Shown piece by piece: positions 5,575-11,528 of a DNA stretch of 11,528 nt (positions within the stretch are counted from its first letter, which is position 1; each line of letters opens with the position of its first letter). The notes beneath the pieces were generated by a model that was given only the letters and a program-made list of their open reading frames with translations, did not search any database and was not told where the DNA came from. A program made the position numbers and the translations under genes. The DNA is taken from positions 1-11,528 of the forward strand of contig ONNU01000228.1 in assembly GCA_900319255.1 (NCBI GenBank), written 5' to 3'. This DNA comes from an uncultured Eubacteriales bacterium. GTDB lineage: Bacteria; Bacillota; Clostridia; Oscillospirales; Acutalibacteraceae.

Positions 5575-6732
5575 ATGTCCGGAACAAAAGTTGACAGAAA
5601 CGAACTGATATATCTGCTCTGGTGCGCGCTGCAGGGAAAAAAGCCCGAAGCCGGAATGATATCTCCTGAGCATGGAAGCATCCTGCTTAAAAGCTGCATC
5701 GAACACAGCGTTTCGGCTCTTGCAGCAGATGCCGCCTGCGGCTGCGGATTCAGTGATGAAATAAAGCTTCGTTTTTCAGAGGAAAAGCTCAATGCCATGA
5801 GAATTAATATACTCATGCTGTCCGAAGCCGGGCAGATAATGGAGCTGCTTGAAGAAAAGAAAATACCTCATATGCCCCTGAAGGGCTATGAGCTGATACA
5901 TTACTATCCCGGAGAGATGCTCCGTCAGATGGGAGATATTGATATCCTCACAGGAGAAAAGGCTGCCCGGGAAATATACGATATGATGCTTGAGCGGGGG
6001 TATACCACCGAAAGCTACGATATGAAGCATGACGATGCCTATACCCGTCCCCCGTTTTACAAATTTGAAATGCACAGGGTACTTTTCTCCCGGCGTGAAA
6101 AGCTGTGGCATGATTATTACGAAAACATCTTTGACCGGCTGATACCCGAAAAGGGACAGCAGTACCGTTACAGATTTTCCGACGAGGATTTTTATATTTA
6201 CCTGATGCTTCATACCATAAAGCATCTGCGCATTGCCGGAACGGGGATAAGATGTCTTACTGATATATATTGCTTCCTGAAAAAAGCTGCTCCTGATATG
6301 GAATATATTGAAAGAGAGCTTGAGGCTCTGGGGGCGGGGCAGGAGGAAAAAATGCTGAGAGAGCTTGCGATGAAGCTATTCTCACTGGAAAGCGGCGGCA
6401 GACCCCTGCATCTTACAGAAGACCAGGACAGGCTGCTAAATGCCCTTATTTCCTGCGGCGTTTACGGCAGCAGTGAAAACGCCTACAAAAACCGCATCAA
6501 AGAACGCTCTGGCGGAAAATACGATAAAAAGACAAAGCTTAAATACATAGCCGGAAGGATATTCTGCATACCGGAGGTCTACAAATTCAGATGCCCGAAG
6601 CTGTACAGACACCGGCTGACAAGACCGCTGATATTTTTTGTCAGGGTCTTTAACGGGCTTACAAAAAAGAGGAAGCGCGTGATAAATGAATTCCGCATTG
6701 TAGGAAGCGCGCACAACGAGGAAAAAGGATAA
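5575..6732 (+). CDS. Nucleotidyltransferase family protein (NTP_transf_5-like)
   Basis: The product is a 385-residue protein with the core of the uncharacterised nucleotidyltransferase family: IPHMPLKGYELIHYY (residues 97-111), then R117 and MGDIDIL (119-125), where the two aspartates are the expected metal ligands. A family-typical histidine follows in FEMHRVLF (164-171), then FSDEDFYIYLMLHTIKHLRIAG further on. The substrate is unknown. Members often occur in polysaccharide or modified-peptide gene clusters. The C-terminal third is basic. The start has GGAGGG (5565-5570) four bases upstream. It is 22 bases ahead of the O-antigen ligase-like gene, so the two are likely cotranscribed, and a joint role in a surface glycan is plausible but inferred. 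Confidence 0.78.
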   Translation: MSGTKVDRNELIYLLWCALQGKKPEAGMISPEHGSILLKSCIEHSVSALAADAACGCGFSDEIKLRFSEEKLNAMRINILMLSEAGQIMELLEEKKIPHMPLKGYELIHYYPGEMLRQMGDIDILTGEKAAREIYDMMLERGYTTESYDMKHDDAYTRPPFYKFEMHRVLFSRREKLWHDYYENIFDRLIPEKGQQYRYRFSDEDFYIYLMLHTIKHLRIAGTGIRCLTDIYCFLKKAAPDMEYIERELEALGAGQEEKMLRELAMKLFSLESGGRPLHLTEDQDRLLNALISCGVYGSSENAYKNRIKERSGGKYDKKTKLKYIAGRIFCIPEVYKFRCPKLYRHRLTRPLIFFVRVFNGLTKKRKRVINEFRIVGSAHNEEKG

Positions 6733-6754
6733 AAAGACACAGGAGGTGAGGCAT

Positions 6755-8260
6755 TTGGGCAGCAATGTCAAAGAAAAGCAAAAGCCGATGAAAAAGCTTT
6801 TCAGCTTTTTTACCGATGAAGCAAATTTTCGTTTTGTATTTGTAGCTGCATTGTTTTTTGCATCATTGAATGTTATCCGCATCTGGTTTTATATTCTTGT
6901 GGGGATATTCATGATTTGGGGAGTATTCCTCATCGGATATAAGATGATCTACAAGGGGCATATTCTCAGGATACGCAACCGCTGGCTTATTATCATGTTT
7001 TTAGGCTGCGCGCTGCTGACGAGTATTCTGCGCATGAGCCCGAATTTCTATATAAACATTTATTATCTCGCATGGATGAGTGTATGCTTCTTCCTATTCT
7101 ACGGCATCTATTCAAACAAAAGCCGCATAGCCTGCGCAAAGGAGGTATGCCGGATACTTGATTTTATCAATATCGCGACCACCTCTCTTATGATAGCCGG
7201 GCTTGTGCTTCTGCTGCTCTATCCCAGGGGCTTTGAATATGGAGGAGATTCCTTCGCAATACATGAAAACCGTTTTGTAGGCGTAATTTTCAACGCTAAT
7301 GTCACAGCCTTTTATGCATTCATGGCTGTAGTAAGCTGCAATATTCTCTGGGTGATAAAGCGCTCCTCAGGAAAGGCAGGCGCAAAGACCGGAGTATTTT
7401 ACATAATCTGTTCAGTCATAAATCTGCTGGCGATGTTTCTTTCCGATTCAAACGCAACGCTTCTGCTGATGATCGTATATCTCTGGTTCATCTGCTTTTA
7501 CGCTATTTTCAGAGGCTACAAGCGGGGCTTTTTCTCCATACTTTTCCGCATCATAGCCCTGGCGCTTGCCTGTATCGTAATAGCTGCCGTACTGCTGGGC
7601 ATACGAACGCTTTCCCAGAGCGGCACCTCCGTACTGCTGAGCATGAGCACCCCCAACACCCATATTTCCACCGGCGTAAAGACCCAGTCCAACCAGGTCC
7701 TTGTCCGACCCGACGACAGCACCCCTGCCACCTTCGAGCATCAGAACACCAATATCGACAGCGGACGCTTCAAGATCTGGAAGCAGTCGGTAGAGCTTTT
7801 TGAAAAGTTCCCTGTATTCGGTGTCGGCAAAGGAAATGTTATTGATTACGGCAAGAAATATGTCGGCGGGCTGCGATACGAGGACTTCCACAACGGCATC
7901 ATAACCATAACCGTAAGCTATGGCGCAGTAGGCTTTCTGCTTTTCATGATCCTCGCTATAACAATAGCAAAATCCATGCTCAAGACGATTTTCCGCTATC
8001 GCAGGGAAAACCGCCGTGACGGACGCGCGCTGATGTATCTCACCGCCTTCTGCACAGCCTATTGTGTTTATTCAATGGTAGAGGTAGCGCTGCTTGTTGA
8101 TTTTTCCTATCGTGTTGTGATATTCTGGCTTCTGATAGGACTTGCCGGCAGCTATGTCCGCTCATACGAACACGGCGCTCTTCTATCCGCCGATAATATC
8201 CCCGACCGCAGCCGCTCTATCCACCGCATCGCCGCCTACATGTACAGGAGTAGAGGTTAG
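6755..8260 (+). CDS. O-antigen ligase/polymerase-like membrane protein (Wzy_C family)
   Basis: The product is a polytopic membrane protein of about 501 residues with roughly ten to eleven hydrophobic segments. A large extracytoplasmic loop (about residues 287-385) separates the N-terminal helices from the last two or three. The loop has the features of the O-antigen ligase/Wzy family: SGRFKIWKQSVELFEKFPVFGVGKGN, then FHNGIITITVSYG, where the HN pair is typical. Such proteins transfer or polymerise lipid-linked glycans outside the membrane. In a Gram-positive cell, exopolysaccharide polymerisation or teichoic-acid-type ligation is more likely than O-antigen. I chose TTG at 6755, with AGGAGG (6741-6746) eight bases upstream. 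An in-frame GTG at 6746 overlaps that site and is unlikely. The loop is rich in Ser, Thr and Pro (about 300-335). It is last in the operon, and repeats begin directly after the stop. Confidence 0.85.
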   Translation: MGSNVKEKQKPMKKLFSFFTDEANFRFVFVAALFFASLNVIRIWFYILVGIFMIWGVFLIGYKMIYKGHILRIRNRWLIIMFLGCALLTSILRMSPNFYINIYYLAWMSVCFFLFYGIYSNKSRIACAKEVCRILDFINIATTSLMIAGLVLLLLYPRGFEYGGDSFAIHENRFVGVIFNANVTAFYAFMAVVSCNILWVIKRSSGKAGAKTGVFYIICSVINLLAMFLSDSNATLLLMIVYLWFICFYAIFRGYKRGFFSILFRIIALALACIVIAAVLLGIRTLSQSGTSVLLSMSTPNTHISTGVKTQSNQVLVRPDDSTPATFEHQNTNIDSGRFKIWKQSVELFEKFPVFGVGKGNVIDYGKKYVGGLRYEDFHNGIITITVSYGAVGFLLFMILAITIAKSMLKTIFRYRRENRRDGRALMYLTAFCTAYCVYSMVEVALLVDFSYRVVIFWLLIGLAGSYVRSYEHGALLSADNIPDRSRSIHRIAAYMYRSRG

Positions 8261-8261
8261 T

Positions 8262-8436
8262 TTTTAGTTTATAGTTTATAGTGATTAGTGGTTAGTGGTT
8301 AATCAGAATTTGGAATTTGGAAAGTGGAATTGTTTTAATTAGGAATCAGGAGTGAGGAATTAGGAATTCAGTTTATAGTTATAATGGTTAGTTAAAATTT
8401 TAGTTAGTGGTTATGGTCTATTCACTATTCACTATT
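8262..8436. repeat. AT-rich short-word repeat, copy P3
   Basis: This copy begins at the stop codon of the ligase-like gene. It contains TAGTTTATAGTTTATAGTG, TTAGTGGTTAGTGGTTA, GAATTTGGAATTTGGAAAGTG, AATTAGGAATCAGGAGTGAGG and TATTCACTATTCACTATTC. The central 90 bases match copy P1 near 2043 closely. It is the longest of the three copies. Confidence 0.8.
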
Positions 8437-8572
8437 CTCTTCTTCCGCGTTCCTGATAAGGGGATAAGTGACGACCCGAGAGGGAAGCGACTTGTTCAAG
8501 GCTGGGCGGTGTAGCATTCCGGAGCGTATGCTTTGGTCACGTTACGAAGAATTACGATAAATTCCGAGAAAA
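8437..8572. other. Unassigned stretch between repeats, possibly structured
   Basis: No gene is supported. The segment is GC-richer than its surroundings and begins with CGCGTTCCTG, a word shared with the xre-immA gap. GTGAC (8468-8472) could pair with GTCAC (8536-8540), closing a region with a small GCAT/ATGC stem. I cannot match it to a known RNA and see no promoter. Confidence 0.35.
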
Positions 8573-8747
8573 AAAGTATGGCTCAGGGCATGAAAGCGGA
8601 ACAGCGGATTCGGGATTTATTCTTTATACCCGGGCTTCTATTGACCGCTGGTTTCTCCCGGGGCAGCGGCTCTGCCGCTGCGGACAAAAGAGGAGAACCA
8701 CAAGAGGGTGGCTGATGCCCCCCTCTTAAGGTTCTCCCCTTTTGAAA
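8573..8747 (+). repeat. Composite repeat, module A with two hairpins
   Basis: Module A begins AAGTATGGCTCAGGGCATGA and is matched without gaps by 11440-11528 (about 14 mismatches in 89 positions by eye). It ends in a perfect 8-bp hairpin, GCAGCGGC (8663-8670) with GCCGCTGC (8674-8681). A second, larger hairpin follows (8686-8743). Its 14-bp outer stem has one mismatch, and its 11-position inner stem (8702-8712 with 8717-8727) also has one mismatch around a TGAT loop. No clean T-run follows. The downstream copy leaves the window before the second hairpin. Confidence 0.75.
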
Positions 8748-8748
8748 T

Positions 8749-9095
8749 CCCTTTTCCTTATCTCCCCCCGGGTTCGCTCTACGTGGGGAAAAATTATCGG
8801 ATTTCTGCTTTCTGTCCAACGCGCGGAGGATCAGTGTGGTGAGCAGATTCGGAAATTTACCTTCTTAGCCATCTGATTTACTGCATCACCTAGTTTTTTA
8901 TTAAGCTCCTGACAATACCAACTCTTAGTCATTAAAGTCTGGCTCTCCAAGGGGGTTAAGGAAAGGGGTTTCCACCTTTTGTCCCACCAAAGCAGAAACA
9001 CTAACAGAAGTATGGCTCAGGGCAATAAAGTTTAACATCGAATTCTTTCTATCCTCCCGAAACAGAAATGCCGGTTTTACAGATTCAGGTATTAC
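8749..9095 (+). repeat. Composite repeat, modules B and C plus tail
   Basis: Module B (CCCTTTTCCTTATCTCCCCC, GGGTTCG, TATCGGATTTCTGCTTTCTG, CCAACGCGCGGAGGATC) and module C (CTCCTGACAATACC, AACTCTTAG, TTAAAGTCTGGCT, CCACCAAAGCAGAAACACTA) match 11124-11440 in the same order and orientation. The hairpin found in the other C copies is missing here: AAAGGGG joins directly to TTTCCACC. The motif TATGGCTCAGGGC then recurs at 9011, 434 bases after its first occurrence at 8577. The tail ends GATTCAGGTATTAC, 31 bases before nadE. Confidence 0.78.
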
Positions 9096-9126
9096 AAATC
9101 AAAAATAAAAGAAACGAGGTAAAAAA

Positions 9127-11022
9127 ATGAAGGATGGTTTTTTACGGGCAGCCAGCGCTACGCCGAAGATAAGAGTTGCTGACTGTGATTACAATGCTTC
9201 GGCGATCATTGAACAGGCAAGGCAGGCATCGGAAAACGGCGCTTCACTGATAGTTTTCCCTGAGCTTTGCATTACGGGTTATACCTGCCATGATCTTTTT
9301 TTGCAGCAAAGCCTGCTTGATGCTGCGGAAAAGGCGCTTGAAAGGATCATGGAGGAAACAAAGGAGCTGGAGGCGGTGATAATCTGCGGTCTGCCTGTGC
9401 CGGCTTCGGGCAAGCTTTATAACTGCGGCGCCGTTATCTGCAAGGGCAAGCTTCTGGGACTGCCTGCAAAGACCTTTATCCCCAATTATTCGGAATTCTA
9501 CGAGCTGCGCCATTTCACCCCTGCGGGGGAGGAACCGGGCTGGAAAAAGTTTGCAGGACAATACACTATGATCGGTCAGCCCATGCTGTTTTACTGCAAT
9601 GATATGCCGGAATTCCGTTTCGGAGTGGAGATTTGCGAGGATCTGTGGACACCTGACCCGCCCTCGACAATGCTTGCAAAAAACGGCGCTCTGATAATAG
9701 CCAATCTGTCCGCCAGCGATGAGGTCATCGGCAAGGCTGATTACAGAAGGATGCTTGTGCGCTCCACCTCTGCAAGGCTTCTGAGCGCATATGTTTATTC
9801 AAGCGCAGGTCAGGGCGAAAGCACACAGGATCTTGTATTCTCCGGACATGATCTGATCTGCGAGAACGGCACGATGCTTGCAGAGTCGAAGCGCTTTGCA
9901 GCGGGCATCATTTACGGCGATATCGACCTGCAAAGGCTGATGCATGAGCGCAGACGGGCAAACACCTTTACAATGTCTGACGATGTGATAGAATACGCCA
10001 GCTTTGATCTGAGCTTCAGGGATGTGGAGCTGCAAAGATATATCAGCAAGACCCCCTTCGTCCCCACTGTCAAGGCTAATCTTGACGAACGATGCGAGGA
10101 GATTCTTACCATCCAGGCTTGCGGGCTTGCAAAGAGGATCGAGCATACCAATGTAAAGACCGTTGTGCTGGGACTTTCAGGCGGGCTTGATTCCACCCTT
10201 GCGCTGATCGTTGCAGTCCATGCCATGGATATGCTGGGACGTGACAGGAAGGATATCATCGCTGTGACAATGCCATGCTTCGGCACAACAAAGCGCACAA
10301 AAAGCAATGCCGAGATACTTGCCGAAAGCTACGGCGTAAGCTTCATGGATATCAATATCAGCAAGGCGGTAATGCAGCATTTTGAGGATATCGGACAATC
10401 CCCCGACAACTTCGATGTCACCTATGAAAACGGTCAGGCAAGAGAACGCACACAGGTGCTTATGGATATTGCAAACAAGACCGGCGGCTTTGTCATCGGA
10501 ACAGGCGATCTGTCGGAGCTTGCTTTAGGCTGGGCGACCTACAACGGCGATCATATGTCAATGTATGCCGTCAATGCATCCATTCCCAAGACCCTTGTGC
10601 GGCATCTTACATCATTTGAAGCTGATCACAGCGAGGGACAGCTGAAAAATGCCCTGCTTGACATTCTCGACACCCCCGTAAGCCCCGAGCTTCTCCCCCC
10701 CAAGGACGGTGAGATATCCCAGAAAACAGAGGATCTTGTGGGTCCCTATGAGCTGCATGATTTCTTTCTGTATTATTTTGTACGCTTCGGCTTTACTGCT
10801 GACAAGATATTCAGGCTTGCGAAAAAGGCTTTTGCGGAGGATTATGATGAGCAGACCATAAGGAAATGGCTGACAATATTCATCAGGCGCTTTTTCTCAC
10901 AGCAGTTCAAGCGTTCATGTCTCCCCGACGGTCCGAAGGTGGGTACTGTCACCCTTTCCCCCAGAGGCGACTGGCGTATGCCCAGCGATGCCTGCAGCGC
11001 AGTATTCGGGCTGGAGAATTGA
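9127..11022 (+). CDS. nadE: Glutamine-dependent NAD+ synthetase
   Basis: The product makes NAD+ from deamido-NAD+, ATP and glutamine, the last step of NAD synthesis, in the cytoplasm. At 631 residues it is the normal two-domain form. The N-terminal nitrilase-type glutaminase has all three catalytic residues: Glu46 in FPEL, Lys115 in PAKTFIPNYSEFYELRHF, and Cys170 in FGVEICEDLW. The C-terminal synthetase (from about 320) has the ATP loop LGLSGGLDST at 348-357 and later GTGDLSELALGW. The ATG has GAGGT (9116-9120) six bases upstream. The gene is enclosed on both sides by direct copies of the composite repeat, the upstream one ending 31 bases before the start. No promoter is clear in between, so the repeat itself may supply it. 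Confidence 0.97.
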   Translation: MKDGFLRAASATPKIRVADCDYNASAIIEQARQASENGASLIVFPELCITGYTCHDLFLQQSLLDAAEKALERIMEETKELEAVIICGLPVPASGKLYNCGAVICKGKLLGLPAKTFIPNYSEFYELRHFTPAGEEPGWKKFAGQYTMIGQPMLFYCNDMPEFRFGVEICEDLWTPDPPSTMLAKNGALIIANLSASDEVIGKADYRRMLVRSTSARLLSAYVYSSAGQGESTQDLVFSGHDLICENGTMLAESKRFAAGIIYGDIDLQRLMHERRRANTFTMSDDVIEYASFDLSFRDVELQRYISKTPFVPTVKANLDERCEEILTIQACGLAKRIEHTNVKTVVLGLSGGLDSTLALIVAVHAMDMLGRDRKDIIAVTMPCFGTTKRTKSNAEILAESYGVSFMDINISKAVMQHFEDIGQSPDNFDVTYENGQARERTQVLMDIANKTGGFVIGTGDLSELALGWATYNGDHMSMYAVNASIPKTLVRHLTSFEADHSEGQLKNALLDILDTPVSPELLPPKDGEISQKTEDLVGPYELHDFFLYYFVRFGFTADKIFRLAKKAFAEDYDEQTIRKWLTIFIRRFFSQQFKRSCLPDGPKVGTVTLSPRGDWRMPSDACSAVFGLEN

Positions 11023-11023
11023 T

Positions 11024-11123
11024 ATGATAGATAATACAATCATTTTCAGGGACACGGAAAAGCTTTGCAAAACAAATGGCCGGCTTATAAAGTCAGTGGG
11101 AAATACTATCCAAAAACTTTATG
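11024..11123 (+). pseudogene. Probable 5' stump of a gene cut off by the composite repeat
   Basis: An ATG two bases after the nadE stop opens the frame MIDNTIIFRDTEKLCKTNGRLIKSVGNTIQKLYA, which then runs straight into the repeat that begins at about 11124. The IFRDTEKLCKTNGRLIKSV stretch looks like genuine protein. It faintly resembles the N-terminus of the TIGR02452 (microbial PARG-like, DUF2263) family, but I am not sure of that. Past the junction the frame encodes repeat sequence and stops at 11249-11251. There is no strong ribosome binding site, although the two-base gap after nadE would allow coupling. The alternative is a chance frame in a spacer. Confidence 0.4.
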
Positions 11124-11528
11124 CCCTTTCCTTATCTCCCCCCCGGGTTCGTTCCACGTGGGTAGGTTTTATCGGATTTCTACTTTCTGTCCAACGCGCG
11201 GAGGATCGGTGTGGTTATGAGATTCGGAACTTTTGCCCCTCACTCATTTGATTTACTGTATGCATCAGAAAGATTTGTAAAGCTCCTGACAATACTAACT
11301 CTTAGTTATTAAAGTCTGGCTTGCCACGGGGGTTAAGGAAAGGGGATTGCAAAAGGTGGAAAACTCTAGGGGGAACCCCTTGTGGTTTCCACCTTTTGTT
11401 CCACCAAAGTAGAAACACTAATGAAGTATATCTCAGGGCATGAAAGTAGAAAAACAGATTCGGGAGTTATTCTTTATACCCCGGCTTCTATTGATTGCTG
11501 ACTTCTTCCAGGGCAGCGGCTTTGCCGC
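11124..11528 (+). repeat. Composite repeat, copy R4 (modules B, C, A; runs off the window)
   Basis: This is a direct-orientation copy of the repeat upstream of nadE, with modules in the order B, C, A. It contains the intact nested hairpin of module C: a perfect 13-bp outer stem, CAAAAGGTGGAAA (11350-11362) with TTTCCACCTTTTG (11386-11398), and an inner AGGGG/CCCCT (11368-11372 with 11376-11380). It ends within the GGCAGCGGC-TTT-GCCGC hairpin of module A at the window edge. No gene is supported within it. Confidence 0.78.

Noticed and set aside
6746..6748. GTG at 6746 as the start of the O-antigen ligase-like gene
   Set aside because: It overlaps the AGGAGG ribosome binding site itself. The in-frame TTG at 6755 has ideal spacing.
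8590..8681. A small frame (MKAEQRIRDLFFIPGLLL and on) conserved without gaps in the repeat copy at 11440-11528
   Set aside because: By eye, ten of 29 codons differ between the copies and every changed codon alters the residue. That argues against selection on a protein. The match is better explained by repeat identity.
9000..9126. An NAD-sensing riboswitch before nadE
   Set aside because: The sequence up to 31 bases before the gene is explained by the composite repeat, and I see no recognisable NAD riboswitch core.

Overview
The window looks like a chromosomal segment of a low-to-moderate GC Gram-positive anaerobe of the Clostridia. A Ruminococcus-like member of the Oscillospiraceae is my best guess. 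The support is AGGAGG-type ribosome binding sites, consensus TTGACA/TATAAT promoters, TTG starts, DUF378 and LURP-one small proteins, a two-domain glutamine-dependent NAD synthetase, and long intergenic repeats. The genus is inferred, not demonstrated.

Layout. Positions 10-1848 (minus) encode asparagine synthetase B, with a candidate promoter about 100 bp upstream of its start. Positions 1849-2281 are AT-rich and hold one short-word repeat block and a strong hairpin that probably terminates the next minus-strand gene, a DUF378 membrane protein (2282-2506). Positions 2699-3202 (minus) are a tight two-gene unit: a sigma-70 region 4-like regulator and a 67-residue helical protein upstream of it. 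This unit diverges from an XRE repressor gene (3540-3941, plus).

The divergent region (3203-3539) is the most information-rich part of the window. It has two back-to-back consensus promoters, two copies of a 13-bp inverted repeat (ACACGTTTCGTGT/G), a terminator-like hairpin in the minus-strand leader, and a nine-codon leader ORF whose stop overlaps the repressor start. It reads as a compact genetic switch of the ImmR/ImmA type known from integrative elements and prophages. No integrase or structural genes are visible here.

Positions 3942-4578 are a repeat-filled gap that separates the repressor from its presumed partner, an ImmA/IrrE metallopeptidase (4582-5019). The peptidase gene leads a closely spaced operon: a LURP-one/YxjI-like protein, a nucleotidyltransferase-family protein and an O-antigen ligase-like membrane protein (to 8260). 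Positions 8261-9126 are again repeats, followed by nadE (9127-11022). A short open frame starting two bases after the nadE stop looks like the 5' stump of a gene cut off by another repeat copy, which runs to the window end.

Two repeat families dominate the intergenic space. One is made of short AT-rich words and occurs at about 2043, 3949 and 8262. The other is a modular composite repeat with strong hairpins, at 4290, 8573-9095 and 11124-11528. Copies of the composite family lie in the same orientation on both sides of the immA-to-ligase operon and on both sides of nadE, so each block looks like a cassette bounded by direct repeats.
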